Shown: positions 1-46,827 of the stretch, piece by piece
Layout of the letters: each line of letters starts with the position of its first letter
Position numbering within the stretch: position 1 is the first letter of the stretch
From: Tubiluchus corallicola
Lineage: Eukaryota; Priapulida; Priapulimorpha; Priapulimorphida; Tubiluchidae
Length of the DNA stretch: 64,000 bases
Assembly (NCBI GenBank): GCA_030141605.1
Contig: JAQGDQ010000028.1
Coordinates: forward strand, 255,501 to 319,500
Direction of reading: 5' to 3'
Notes under the pieces: generated by a model
What the model saw: only the letters and a program-made list of their open reading frames with translations
Database searches by the model: none
What the model was told of the DNA's origin: nothing
Translations under genes and position numbers: made by a program

Positions 1-1359
1 CCAGTACATGATGCTGGATAGGTTTTCCGTTTTCGTGTTACCTCAAGTACGCAATCTTCCACCTGAGGAAGTATTTCTTTGTTCAGTTTATCATGTAGCT
101 TTGTATCTAGTGGCTCAAGTATTCTTTCTGTGGCAGTCATTTTTTCATATTGATTGTTGCAGTAAAACAGTTCAACGAGTATTCGGGACGCAAACAGCTC
201 CAAGAGATAAGAGATTGCAGATGCGAAATGAAAACTTTTTCCCACTTTAAAATTTCCGCTTTTTCGCATAAACAGCCAAGGCAAGCAATAACGGAAATCG
301 GACATACAGCCGGCCAACGATTCAGTTCAGTTTTTGTATCAAGTTGAGCTATGCCTCTGACACTCAGTTAAGAAAAACCGGTACTGGCTGAAAACGAAAA
401 AGATGTTAACATACGTAAACATTATGATGCCATTTCATTATACCACTGAGTAATTTTTATCCGTATCAGTCATCCCCGAGACCATTCTTCTTTCATTTTC
501 GTAGATGTGAGCTAAACTTTCTAAAGTGGAGTGTATGTAACTTGCAGATGCGGATGCGTTTTGTGGGTTGCGGGATGGATAAAATCGGTTTATATTGCTT
601 TCAAGGCAGCCCTTTATGCAGCCTGCATATACGTTATGCTTTCACCTTCCATAATATGATTCTGTTTAAATATTTCAGACGTGCCTTAGCCTTTCCTTAA
701 TTCCTGAAAAGTTAAAAAATTTACCTCACCTCATATTGCACTCCAAAAGAACCTCTTGTTTTCCAAATCCACCTTACAACAAATCCGGCAAACTATCTAT
801 AAGTCTATACCTCTTAACAAAAATCCTTTCAACACAACCAATCATAATCTTATGCACCATCACAGCTTTCTCTAGCTGTTGGCAATGTGTTAATCGCTGT
901 GTGTTAATAGCCGCAATAAAACTTCTGAAATCTGGAATTGTTTCTTTCCAGATGTTCATGTTCCCATTCTCTTAACAGCATTTTCAGATCTTTTTTATTT
1001 TTGTCTGCTAATAATAGCGAAATGCACTTTCTTGGAATGAAACTCATACTGTGTAGCAACATATCCCCTGCTATCTTTAATAGATTACACATATCTCTTC
1101 CTGTACCAAAGTAACTTTAGCTTTTCAGATTTTAATCTCATCCACATCAATTCAACTTCTGAATCAAAATACCATTTTTTTCAACATGCCATTTTTCTAA
1201 AACTTTTTCATTTCTATTTACACTGTCTACGTACGCTTTTTCTAAGTCCAGGAAGGTAACTCACAATTTTCTGCTTTGAGCTATATATATATCTGAGTAA
1301 GGTGTTTACAATTTAGAAAGAGTGTAGCAACAAAGTTTCAAAGGACTACAAAATGTACA
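1..1359. other. No recognisable feature
   Basis: AT-rich sequence with only short spurious reading frames; no splice-linked exons or repeats recognised. Confidence 0.5.
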
Positions 1360-4300
1360 CACAGTGCCTGGTCTCGTCATTATTTTGTGACACCTGTTAC
1401 TAAGTCTAAAAAATTAGCATTTCAATTCAAGAATCGTTTATCTCTTTTGAACTCTGCGATAGCAAATTATAAATAACAGGACCAATAGTAAGTCGTGAAG
1501 AATGACGACGAAGTATATCACTGATGACGACGAATTCAAATTAATCACTAGGTATTCCAATATTGGATCTATAATAGACAATAAATTACTTAATTTAAAT
1601 CTATTTGAAAGTAATGACATATTCGACTCTCTGCCCATTACTGATCTGGATCCAGATCAACATTATTTTAACGGACTAAATAGTATTAAAGCCAGCAAAT
1701 ATTATGATGACCAACAATTCAACTCTCTAATTAACAATTTAAAATTTAAATCTCCTCTGTCCGTTTTACATTTAAATGTGCGTAGTTTACAAAAAACTTA
1801 TGATCACTTATGTGCCTATCTTCAGTTACTCAATATTAAATGTTCAATTATTGCATTAACTGAAACATGGTCAGCTGAGGAACATGGCATATTATGTAAC
1901 TTACCAGGCTACAAATTAGCATACAATAATCGTACACATAAAGCTGGTGGTGGTGTTGCCATATTTATTTCCCAGGAATTAGCTTTCACTGTTTTGAAGC
2001 AGTATAATTTATCTGATAAACATATGGAATCATTATTTATAGAGATTAATTGTGTTCAAACTAAAAATATTATAATAGGCGTTATTTATCGACCACCAGG
2101 TGAAAATCCTGTAACGTTTATTGACAAACTTACAACAATACTCAATTCATTAAATTGCCAATCTAAACACTTAATTCTTACAGGTGATTTCAATATAAAT
2201 TTATTAAATCATGCTACCCACAATGACACAAATTACTTTTTAGACACAATGATTTCAAGTTTTATTTTTCCTGTTATTACTCGACCAACAAGAATAACTA
2301 GTCTCACAGCCACTCTCATAGATAACATATGGATAAATAACTTGGAACATAATCACATAGCTGGTAACTTATTGACTGATATATCGGACCACTTACCAAA
2401 TTTTATGATTGCTGATTTCAATCTAGACTTAACTGATACACAGTTTATCAAAAAAATTTTATATAATGAACACGTCAAAGGAAAAATTATTTCAGATTTA
2501 TCAACCATATGTTGGAACGAAATTCTATTAAATAATAATGATCCGGATTCAGCATATGAAAAATTTCATGAAATGTTAAGCAATATTTACCATACTCATG
2601 TTAAAACTTCAGCTGACCAATTACTACCTAAAATAAAAAAACCTTGGGTAACTAAAGCTATGTTAAAAAGCATTCAACATAAAAACAAACTTTATCGATC
2701 TGTGCTTAAAAACAAAATCAACAAGGAACAATATACACAGTACAGAAATCAACTTACTAATTTGATAAAGATTTCCAAGCAAAACTATTATCAACAGAAA
2801 TTACTAACTTATCAAAATAATATAAAAAAACCTGGAATGTAATGAAGGAATTGATGCATAAATCTCGTGAATCCTTGCCTGCTTCTATAAAAGTAAATGA
2901 CCATTTAACTAATGACAAAAATATAATTGCTAATGCTTTTAATGACTACCTTGTAAACATTGGCCCTTTATTATCAAACAACATTGAACCTACAAATACT
3001 GACGCAAATTCTTATCTTAAAGGAAATTACCCACATTCCTTCTTCTTTCAACCTGTAACTAAAGATGAAATCATTAGAATCTGCAAGTCATTCCACCCAA
3101 ATAAAAGTACCGGTATTGATCAGCTCTCTCCCAGAATAATGCTTGATATTATTGAATATATTGCCATACCTTTAACCCATATTATTAATTTATCACTTAC
3201 CTCTGGAATTGTCCCTAATAAGCTAAAGCAGTCCATAATAGTTCCTATTCATAAAGCTGATGATCCACACTGTATAAATAATTATAGGCCCATTTCATTA
3301 CTGCCATGTTTTTCGAAAATTATTGAGAAATGTGTGTCTTTGCAACTTACAGATTATTTACATAAACAAAGCATATTAAATGACACACAGTATGGATTTC
3401 GTCAAGGCAGTACTACAGAAATGGCTTTAATTGATATGCTGACCAACATAATCAGAGATATTGAAGATAATAAGTTATCTGTGAGTATTTTCTGTGATCT
3501 ATCAAAAGCTTTTGACACTGTTGATCATAAAATTTTAATTAACAAATTATACCACTATGGAATAAGAGGTGTTGCGAATAATTGGTTTGTATGTTACCTA
3601 TCTGGCAGGTTACAAGCAGTAAAGTATAATAACTATATATCTAACTCAAAATTAATATCTTGTGGTGTTCCACAAGGGTCGATACTTGGCCCACTCTTGT
3701 TTCTTGTGTACATTAATGATATAAAACATTGTATTAATAATGGAAAAATCCTGCAGTTTGCTGATGACACCAGTTTAATATTTAAATATTACAATACTGT
3801 TAATGAAGCTGAAATAAACAATGAATTGCAGCAAATATCAAACTGGTTTAGGAGTAACAAATTATCACTAAATGCTTCCAAAACTAGATTTGTAGTTTTT
3901 AGATCAAGAAACAAGAGAATGCCAAATTTGACATTACAAATTGAAAATAGTTATATTCAACAAGTAAAACAGATTAAATTCTTAGGTATTGTCATACATG
4001 AACACTTAGACTGGCAATCACATATCTCTTACATCAGACTTAAATTGCTAAAAATATAGGCATCATTACTCACATTAAACACAGTCTTTCGAAAGAACAC
4101 TTACTAATCTTGTATAATAGTCTGGTTTTACCTTATCTCAATTACTGCAGCATTATTTAGGGCCCCACATATCCATCTAAACTAATATGCTTAAAAACGT
4201 TGCAGCGAAAATTTTTAAGGTTAATGTATGGCCTAATGAAACGTAGTGAAGTACCTTTACTTCTTTACCGTGAATGTAGAATTATGCAATTAGATGATTT

Positions 4301-5015
4301 AATCAAATTGAATATTGCAGTATTCATGTATAAATGCAATTATAGACTATTTCCTAAGTTTTTTGCAATTCCTGTCAAATTGACATCTAAGAGACATAAT
4401 ACAAGATTTAATCAATACATTGTGCCTTTCTGTAGAACCAACATAGCTAAACATTTTATAATATATCAAGGACCAAAAGTCTGGAATGAGATTTGTCAAT
4501 CTGCAAAAAATAGCAGATCTATTACTAGATTTAAAATAATGCTAAAAAATCAAATTTTAAGTAAGTATCAGTGAGCAATTAAAATTTCTATCTGTATCCA
4601 TCCTCACAGTAGTTGCAAAACAGTGGTGTTAACTTAATCAAGTTATTTTAATTTTACATACTATTAAAAAATAATAGTCTTTCTATCTTTTATATCATTC
4701 CATATATGAGTTTCATTCATTACATCATTCCATTTTAAGCACTAACGTTTTTTTATCACGATTCACTTTAAATTTTCAGATTATTTCCATTACTTTTTTT
4801 TTTCTCTATCACTGTGTGGGACAATCTAACAAGCCCTGCTTTTTGATTGCCCACAACACATTTACATTCGTGTATAAGTAAATAGTGCTTGAGGCTTTTC
4901 TGTGCAGTATTTTTTATTTGTATTATATCCATTGTAGGCCCTTTCACTGATATTGTATATGTAACCTGTAAATGTGTATGGTGAAATGAATGACTATGAC
5001 TATGACTAAGAATGG
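1360..5015 (+). mobile_element. Non-LTR retrotransposon (LINE, CR1/L2 group), nearly full length but disabled
   Basis: Contains, in order, a short possible ORF1 end (stop near 1477), an ORF2 with APE-type endonuclease and reverse transcriptase (1502-4574), and a 3' UTR. The UTR carries a hairpin-like segment (GTGGGACAATC near 4815 with GATTGCCCAC near 4850) and a terminal short repeat (TGACTA, three copies, about 4988-5008), the kind of 3' end used by this group. The 5' limit is uncertain and no target duplication was found. Few lesions suggest a fairly recent insertion. The clade is judged by eye from RT motifs. Confidence 0.85.
1502..4574 (+). pseudogene. LINE ORF2: endonuclease and reverse transcriptase, two frameshifts and one stop
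   Basis: Frame one (1502-2842) holds the APE endonuclease: LHLNVRSL, TETW, GGGVAIF, GVIYRPPG, LTGDFNINLL and SDHLPNF are all recognisable. Frame two (2842-4059) holds the RT: NNYRPISLLP, YGFRQGSTTE, LSKAFDTVDH, GVPQGSILGPLLF and the catalytic FADD at 3757-3768. Frame three (to 4574) holds the C-terminal domain. Lesions: one A missing from the run at 2824-2830, where the two frames meet as TAATG; one base missing near 4043; a TAG at 4158-4160. Otherwise the protein is well preserved. Family role: target-primed reverse transcription. This copy should be inactive. Confidence 0.9.
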
Positions 5016-5175
5016 TTACAATAGTTACATTTATAAAACTATAGAGAAAGAATAGTGAAAAGACTGTAAAGTCACCTAGTCTATAACTGTTAAGCATGAT
5101 ATAAAGCAGTGAATAATAATTTAAATTTATACCAAGCTAGTTTAGATTCCAAACTTATATATAATTGTATTTCTG

Positions 5176-6550
5176 TTGATTTTCAATGCTGCTGTAATCT
5201 CACTTGTACTGAGCAATTGTGATCAAATAATTGATGCATGTTTGTCAGCTGCTACTGCTCACTTTCCCAAAACACATCCTAAAGAAAACAATAATGTTAT
5301 ACCTGGTTCGCAGGATATAGTAGAACCAATCCTCGATACATTTATGTTTTGGCACAATATTTGGACTGAATGTGGCAGGCCCCATACGGGTGTTGTTACA
5401 GACATTATACGTCGTACATGCACACAATATCATTACACGGTTAAACATGTAAAACAACACGAGTTGAATATTTGCAGGTTCAGATTAGCCGAGAATGCAC
5501 AGAACAAAAACCACGGGAATTTGTTTCGGGATGTGAGCGTTATGAAAAGGGGTAACATGGTTGTTTGAGATCTTTTGTATATGTACACACATCAAAATGT
5601 TCATGTTAAATTGAGTAATTCTCTAGTCTAAGCGTATAAGTGTTTCAAAATTAGTGGTGTACGCTAAGGCGCTGTGTTATCTCCAGTCCTGTTCTGAGTG
5701 TACTTAGATGGGTAGTTGTTAACATAAAAAAAAACTAATGTTCATTGTACCGTTGATGGCATAGGTGCAGTTGCTTGTGCAGACGATTACTCGCACCTAG
5801 AATGTATCATCAATTTTGCAAATATAATGTGGGCAATAAAGTAAAAAGTAGACTTATATTTCGTAACAACAAATGCCACGCAATCCAGCACTGACCCATA
5901 GTCTTGCTAGAGGGCAGCCCTCTGCCTCTCTATGATAATATTCGCAATTTAGTGCACTAACATATAGTTTTAACGATGAAGCTGACATATTTGATAAGAA
6001 AAAAAATTGCATGCAGAGCAAACCTTAATTACGAATTTTAAGTATGTACCACCAGACGTAAAATTATTGGTGTTTATTATTGACCTATTGCCAGAATTTT
6101 CATAGTTCTCAAACACGGAAATTAGATGATAATAAATTATTACAAAGATTGATACGACGTATATGTAACGTTGCTGTGAGGCAGTTGTGGGGACTACCTT
6201 ACACAGAACTGATCGTTATGTTCTGTCCTTCGTGTGTAATGTGTTGATACCTGCTAATCAATTTGAAGAGCGATTTATTAAATTTTACCCTCATGCTTAA
6301 ATAGCAATCATTATAATAAGATGTCTTGCAATTCATGTAAAATTTTCTGCCCAGTCAACAATAGATTTCAATTTAAAATCTATTTTTAAAAAGTGTAATT
6401 TACAGCATTCCCTGAATCGAGCAAGATGTACAATTTTCTAAGCTTATTTCATTAATGGATAATTTAACAAAATATGTCACAGATGATCAGTTATGCATTA
6501 CAAATTTTAATTTAGACATTATTATATGCTATCGATTCCCAAATGTACAG
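5176..6550 (+). pseudogene. Old LINE relic: endonuclease-RT linker, RT palm and C-terminal domain
   Basis: A second LINE, different from and older than the one to its left. An open stretch (5176-5568; opens at a TTG, no real start) has WTECGRPHTGVVTDIIRRTC and then QYHY, typical of the linker between endonuclease and RT. Further right, with many stops and frame changes, are SGVR-stop-GAVLSPVLF (about 5652-5690), a CADD box (about 5776-5787, normally FADD/YADD), PLPLYDNIRNLVH (about 5918-5962), and a degraded C-terminal part with the usual short terminal LINE motif near 6500. No active protein is possible. Confidence 0.75.
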
Positions 6551-8529
6551 CCCCAGAATCCTGAAAAGGGAAGATCCCTATAACTTTTTAGCATACGCAG
6601 CTGTAAACTCCTTTTTGAATTTTACATACGTAGAGTGTACAAATTACATTGATTTTCATCTATGTTTACCCATTCTTGTCACACTTGTAAATACCTTCGA
6701 CCCCTTTTTATGTATTCAATTTACTGCATATCTGTTACTTGTTTCATATGTCTGCATGCCTTTATACTAACTTCATACTGTGCTGCGTTTTGCTTATTGT
6801 ATTGTCATCGTAAAAATGTACTACGTTTACGAAATTAATGGTACATATACAGTGTTATAAAGGGATTAAGACAATAAGCCCAGTTTTATGTCAAACGCAA
6901 CAAAAATATTCACGAAAGTTTCTCTTACGTTTGAATATACGAACATATCATACCTGCGATTACTTTTCCTACGTTTAGATGATCACGTGGCTGGCCGCAA
7001 GTTTTTTCAACTTTTTGCATCTTTTCAATTGTTTGTTAGGCAATGGCCGGAAATAGACTAATTCCATTTCATAGGCGATATATACTGACTGCACGAATTG
7101 CATGCTTAATTAAGCCCCACTGACATCTTTTTGATCATCATTATAACCAGAAAAATAGTGTAAAATTAATTATTTCAGGTTGCTAATATTACATCGATAT
7201 AATTATAATTTTGATCAAGCTAAATTTTAAAATTTTTAATAAAAACACTGTGAAGGTCTTATCGAGGTTTACAAAAAGCTGACCAGGAAAGAAAACATTT
7301 TGCATGAAAATTTGTCGAAATAATGTTTTGCCTGAGTATGGAATTTCAATGAGAGTGGTTGTTTAACCACTAATCATAACAGTTGTCACGGATTCCTGCG
7401 AATGAGTTCAGCTTTGCTGCTAGACCTCCAGCTATTGCTGACTATAGCTTATTCCCATTCCTAAAACCTGCGCAGGTTTGCGTAGCCGTGGAGGTGCATA
7501 GGATGTCATTTTTCCTGCAGGTTAACATTGAATCATGCATACCTGCTAATCGAGCTTCAATCTGAAGTTATAAATTTAACTGCCACCTCTGTACAAGTAG
7601 GCCATTTGACGCTTGGTAACATTACAGCAGCATCTTATGATCCGCTTAACCTTGTTAGGTTAATTTTTCCTTTTTTAAAATTAATCAATAGTTGTTTTTG
7701 TTCACTTCGAAAGGTCATAAATTAAACTAAACTGTGCACAGCAAAATGGTTTAATCAGCAACTCATAGACGTTAAGCGTTAAGAACTTCTTACTATAAGA
7801 AAAGGAAATTAGACTATAATATAATCTAATTCACTATTTTCACCAATTCACTTGCAATTTCAATCGACAATACAGACGAACGGCATTCTGTGATAAAACT
7901 AGAACCAGGTCAATGTCTCTCTCGTGGATTAATGAAAAGCAGGGCATTTTTCGTAACGTTACCACAAACATATTCTCAGCGATAAACAGTGCTGCAGCTC
8001 ATATTTTCCGAAATATTGCGACATGTAGGTTTTGGGCTCTAGGGCAGTCAACAGAGCTTGAGTCAGCATGATTGATGTTTTGCTTGACATTAATTGTAAT
8101 GGGTCTATGGTTTTCTACTCTTTCTACATCACCTTTTTGGGAAGGTTAACTAAGTTCTTCGGCTTCTGACTCCTGTGCATCCCAAGCAATGATATTGTTG
8201 TATTTTGTTATTAACCATGTTATGTCTATTCCTTAAGATGTGTGTGTAGAATAAAGTTTGTTTATAGTTTAACTTCTATAACTATCATGTTTCCACAAAG
8301 TAGGCAAACATTTTGATTATAAAATTTTATTAAGATCCCTAAACAAATGACCCTTTGCCTTCTCACTTAACTCTATAAAGTTTTTGCCTTTAATTTTATC
8401 ACTCCTGTACGCTTTTAACTGGCTATGCTGTTTTTTGCATTTCAAACCTTTTTTCAACTCCACTTTCGAACTTTTTTGCATAAACTGAAAGTTTTCTAAC
8501 TGCCAGCATTGTAAGTAATCATCCATTTT
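6551..8529. other. Intergenic, between LINE relic and PKC gene
   Basis: AT-rich. The left part may be the 3' UTR of the LINE relic. A minus-strand frame at 8317-8526 (69 codons, Lys-rich) is discussed in the findings; no gene is called. Confidence 0.4.
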
Positions 8530-8939
8530 TCGCGCTTTTTAACAGTTTTTTGGTATGAATATTCCAGCATTAGTTGATCTGATGAGTTGAGATGCTAGTC
8601 CAGCTGAGGTGGTGCCGATAAGAATGATAAATAAAAGTGAAATGAATAGTTCGGTGTACAGTAGCGCCATTTTCATCAAGCGGTATTTCCTCGAATGAAG
8701 CCCGAGGACGAGAAGACGAAGAAATCGAGGACAATTATTAGGAGGATGAACCTATTTTTGCAAATTTGTTGAAGTGATTCGTTAATTAACTGCACACGTT
8801 TAAGCCATGTTATCGTTAGGCAAGTTTTTATGACAACTTTAAGCAGTACGTGTTGAAATGTGTTGCAAAGGTTTCGCATTAACTGTTATTTACTGTAAGG
8901 TGGTGTTGTAGAAAGTCTTCAACACTGACAACAACAATC
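8530..8939 (+). promoter_or_regulatory. Presumed promoter and 5' untranslated region of the PKC gene
   Basis: Inferred only from position upstream of the start codon. The stretch has more CpG than its surroundings (8690-8740) and no recognisable TATA box near a start site. A gtgttgtag ending at about 8911 could be an acceptor for an upstream noncoding exon, so the true transcription start may lie further left. Confidence 0.3.
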
Positions 8940-41742
<32,803 letters not shown>

Positions 41743-44700
41743 ATGTAGGCAGCACTAGATGGGTATCCTTGTGTGCCAGAATGTTACAGCTTTTCTCTAA
41801 ACTTTATCAACACTCATATTTTCTGATTATATCAGGTTCTTTTGTACAGTTTTAAAATAAAGGTAATGTTGTTTGCTTGCAAAAAGCAAAATTTAAAGAG
41901 CCAATTTTTATGCACGCACGCTTTTGCATGACAATTTTTGACTCTAGTTAGCCAGCAGGAAAATGACGTTCTTTTATTAAGAAAAAAACCTACGTTTAAA
42001 TGTCTTCAACGTCTTTTTTTCTGGGACTAAAATTTTGCACATGTTGGTCTTGCCTACTGCTTTACATAATTTATTCATAGTATTACTAAGAAGCATGTGT
42101 GTATATTGTTCTGAATAAACAGGGTTTACCGACAAAGTGAAGTTCATAGAAAATGCCTACATTTTTCAACTACATTTCAAAAATTCATCTCAAAGTTCAT
42201 GCTGACATTATTGAAACCTATGTACAAATCTATTTTTTTGCATCATTTTTGCACTTTTGTTTTAGTTTTTCGTTGATTCGTTTTTGCCGATGGGGGGAGA
42301 AGAATTAACTTTTGCTCAAGTATTTAGCTGCTTGGATTCCTTCCTGGAGAAAACTATTTCAAGAAAATATGAAAAAAATAAAGTTTTCTTAAATATGATG
42401 CTTTTGTTTTGTTTCCAGCATAAATTTAAATGTGTGTGGTAATTTTTTAATGCGGACCATGTCAACGTATACTTTTTTGAAGTGGCCTGTTAGAGCTAGA
42501 GGAATTGGCACTATAGGACTATAGCATATACAAATTGAAATGCATTTTGGGAAAGTTTAGTAAAGCAGTGAGCTTATACCAGTTGTTTTGAGTCAGTTTT
42601 AATTTTAGTATGGAGTTTTGAGCAGAACCATTAAAAAGCCAAATACAAAAAGATTTATTAAAACATCTTTACAAGTCTTATGTCAACAAATGAGTGTATT
42701 GAAATCAGAATCAAAAATGGAAGTCAGCTGTGCTTTTGCTTTTTCCTGGCATCCATCATGTGTTGTGTGATGTATAAATTTGGACCTTTCATGTTATTTT
42801 TTGTGATCTTGTCTGTACACATTGCATTGAGAACATGCTGTAACATTTGTATTTAATCCTGTCTGGCTATGGTCAGTGATTTCTTTATCTTGGTGGAACA
42901 GTTCCTTGACACACGAAACTGCTACACTTACATGTTTACTCTTTAAAATGTAACTTAAAGTCACAGTTTTAAGACCATAGGTCCAAAAGAAGAACTAATT
43001 GACTAATTACAATTCATCTGAAAGAAATTCCTCCTTTAAGTTACAAAATCTGTGATAAAAAAGGCAAAAATTACTTGACGTCATGCACTAGAAGTTAATG
43101 GGTATTTTATGAGAAAATTGATAAAAAAGTACCAAAAATTATTGGGATCAAAAATTTTCAGCTAACTTTTGGTTTGCTGTCTAAGTTGGCATAGTTCACA
43201 GTACAATTTTTGCATTATGCCATTCCTATATTCAAGAAAAATATGTCTATAAAATAGTGTTGCAACAGAAAAGATATACTTTCACTTTTAAGTTTCTTAA
43301 AAAATTCTAGAACTCTTGGAATTAAAAAATATCCTGATCACTAGTTATGGTAAAATGCTGATTTTATTTAACACTAATAAACATATAATTTGGCAACTTT
43401 TCAACTACATGACTGACTGTAGCTGAATTTACACAGTGCAGTTGCATGCAAAATTATTACTGTAGAACAACATTGGATTTGTGTGATTAGCATTTTGTCT
43501 TCTGAATATTTTGACTTACAGGCGTAATTATTTGTGAATTTTTCTCTAAAATATAATTTTATACGGTCTTTACATTTATAACGTTGCTGCTTATAAAATA
43601 TGGCTTAGTAGCTCTGTTAGCATAATAGTGGTGATGTTTAAATTGTTTGCGAGTAGCTTTTTTCTCAAATCATGAATTTTTAAGTATGAAAATTTTGTGT
43701 AAAGTTGATACTATTTCGTGTGTTGTTCGACGGATTGATTAAGACAGCACTATTATGAAATATCATGAGGCAATTGTAATCTGTGATAAGTGTGCAAAGT
43801 GTTTTTGCTTCCTCGAACTTTCAGTATAAGTTTTTTAAATAGATTGTCTTTTTATGTGACTGGTTCTTTTGTGAAACAGAAAACAGCACTTGTTTTTCTT
43901 AAATTTCAGAAGATTGGTTATTTTCCAATTTCACTTCTTTTTTGAATTGCACTTATTAGCTATGCTAATGTACTGGTTTATTGACAATACTTTGTCACAC
44001 ATTTTAAGTGTTGTCAGCGCAACCCAGGCAAAATGTAAATCATAGAACAAATATGTCAAATCATAGAACAAATATTTGTAAAAACACTAATGCAGGATGC
44101 TCATGCTGTTACAGATAAGTTCATTGTTAGTTACTTGAATGTTAATAATCAATGTCTATAAATTATAGTTCTAGAGGGCTGTTGTACACGGTAGCTACTT
44201 AGTGCATTTACGCTTCCATATTTTGCTGTATTATCCTTGAAAACAAATAATTATACTAAGTAATCGTTATGTCCTCATGTTTTATTTCATCAGTAATGTT
44301 CCTTATTTTCCACTGCCTACCTGTGTGTGTATTGTTTGTTTTAATGCAGACACGTTAAAAAACCTGCCTTCATATTGCAAAGTTGTACATTAGTATATTA
44401 AAGTGGTACCAAAGTTCTCTTCCCCTCTTCCAGTTGTCTTTGCCTTGTGACCCTGTGTTTACTGTGTACTTACATTAATTGTTGCAGACTGGATGAAGAT
44501 TCACTGTTTAATTGTTTTAATGTTTAAAAAGTAACAGCTTTTCAAAGTTCATATGCACTTGGTTTGCAGCCTTTCTTTCAGTGGTGGCCAGGAAAATGCT
44601 AATCGGAACCCTCACTTAAAATGTCATACATTTTCAGCTTTTGTAACAAATGCCACTAAATGTGTAAAAACCTACTTTCTGTATGCATTGCTGCATATTA

Positions 44701-45320
44701 GCAAGTTCTGAATGTTTTGAAAGATATTTTGTCTTGTCAGTAGGAAATTAATCCTTCATTTCATGGCATGCCATTTAACAGTTATATTTGTAAACCTGCA
44801 AAATTACTCGGTAGTTATTTACTCGCCTTGTATGTATAAACGCGTTCTTTGTCGATTGATACAAACATGCATCTGTGTTACTTTTAAAATTGTTTGTTTT
44901 AAATTATAATTAATATTATTAATTATTAAGATTATTATTGCATTTGCAGAAATTTACTCGACAGCAAAAGTTATTAGCAATATTCGAGCAAATTATAAGA
45001 GTATTATACAAATATACTATAAATGGACATGTGTCCTGTCTCTGGAGGTAGTTTGCCTCCTCGACAAACAGTCAAACGTGGCAGACTATGAAGTCTGCTA
45101 CAAATACTAGTCAAATGTGAGTGTGTATTATATAGATATATATAATTATATATAAATGCTTTAGGTAGTAGGCGTATCTGTATAGTGTGTTCCTGTAGTG
45201 TTTGTGTATAAGTTTGACTTTGGTTCCTAGATATTTTCGCTTAATTTAGCTTCCTAGTATCTTAGTCTCGATATATCTATTGTTTGATTGTACACTTAAC
45301 AGGAAAAATAAATTTTTGTG
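41743..45320 (+). other. Probable 3' untranslated region of the PKC gene with several poly(A) signals
   Basis: AT-rich, no coding potential. AATAAA hexamers lie at 41856-41861, 42114-42119, 42377-42382 and 45307-45312. Any could end the transcript; the last has a T/G-rich stretch downstream. A 3' UTR of several kb is common in regulated kinase genes but is an inference here; only the hexamers are seen. Confidence 0.45.
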
Positions 45321-46759
45321 ACCCATACTTTATTTTTGTTGTTTGAAAGCTTATTTTTGTTCGAATTTCTAAGTTTATGAAATTTTTTAACATTGCTTTG
45401 AACGAAAATCTGATTATCCATGCATAATGTACTGCAGGTACACGTTATTTATTCCATTCTGGGGTTATCAGTGTTTCCCTTCTTCATGGAGTGCACTAGG
45501 ATGTGGTAGAACTCCATATTTACAATTTTGCTGCATGACTGCTTTAATGCCGACGTAGTAATCCGTTTCTGACCAGTCCAAAGTTCCAATCTCAAATATA
45601 AAATATTCATTCATTCTCACCCTGGGTCTGGTCTTTCTGGCTGTGTGAAAGTATAATAAGCAGTAGTTGCTCGCATTCTACATTTTGGGTAATAAAATTC
45701 TTCATTATGCTACTATGTTCTCTTCTTTTTCTTCATGATTAATTACGTCATCAAATTGAAGGCTCTAACAAATGGCTGTGTTCTCAGTTTTGTGAATATC
45801 GTGCTAGCATGGAACTTCATGAAGTGCAAATAAAACAATTTACAGTGGTGCATGATAAAAGAGGTAGCATTTCTTCATGGCGTTTCAGGACTTCACAGCA
45901 CAGCAGCACTTTAAAAAAAACTTGATGTAAAACCAATCCTTCAGCCATGAACACATTGCACTAATTAGAAAATAACTGAGAGCATAAACCTCGTGATATT
46001 GCTGAAAGATGGCACTGCAACCACGTGGCGCAGTTTTCTCTGCAAACAAATCTACTCTCTTCAGCGAGTTGAAATTGGTGGCAATATTGATTGGGTGTGT
46101 GGTTGTAAGTACAGTCTGTTAACACCACCTGAGATTGTCAGTAAGTGTTATGCGGAACAGCAAAACAAATTATTGTCTCGTATGTGACAAGCGATAACTA
46201 CATGGTTTCATGAGCATCAAATGCAGACGGCTGAAGCAGCCTCCAGCTAGCCTCTTGTAACAGATGCTTCTATAAAATTGATCTTCAGACAACAGTAATA
46301 AAACTAACTTCACTAACAGAATGACACTCGGGTAAGTTGCTAAATATAGCAATCGTGCGATAGCTCATCTGCGAAGTTGTTATTATTATGAATTATGGGT
46401 AATTGTGGCGAATTTACAACGAAAATCGCTAAACGATATGCCAGGCGGAATGCTTTTCTGCATCTTGCATAAAATTGAAAACGATGTATAAAACTTCCAA
46501 ACGTTTTGTCTGCGGACAGTCATCTTCTGTGGACTAATTTGCACTACTGACGATAAAGTTAGTAAGTGTTGTGTATAATAACTATAATTAGAAAACTGTT
46601 TATGAGATGTAAATGAGTATATACATTCAGCAGATATTTAGACAGAAAATGCGAGTAATATAATGAAGACAAAGATAAGGTGACTGAGCTGCCTTGCACA
46701 TTGAGGAAGAGCTTATTATCGTTGACTGATGACCCTTCTAAAACACCTGCCTTCTAATT
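45321..46759. other. Intergenic between PKC 3' end and LINE
   Basis: No coding signal or repeat recognised. Confidence 0.4.
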
Positions 46760-46827
46760 TATTACAGCGTGGAATTGTTTATAAATTCAGCGAGGCAGCT
46801 GAAATTGCACAATCTTTACAATCTTCT

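Noticed and set aside
2838-2846. TAATG stop/start overlap between the two LINE frames as a re-initiation site
   Set aside because: Endonuclease and RT are normally one protein, and the frames meet inside a conserved linker right after an A run one base short. A frameshift is simpler.
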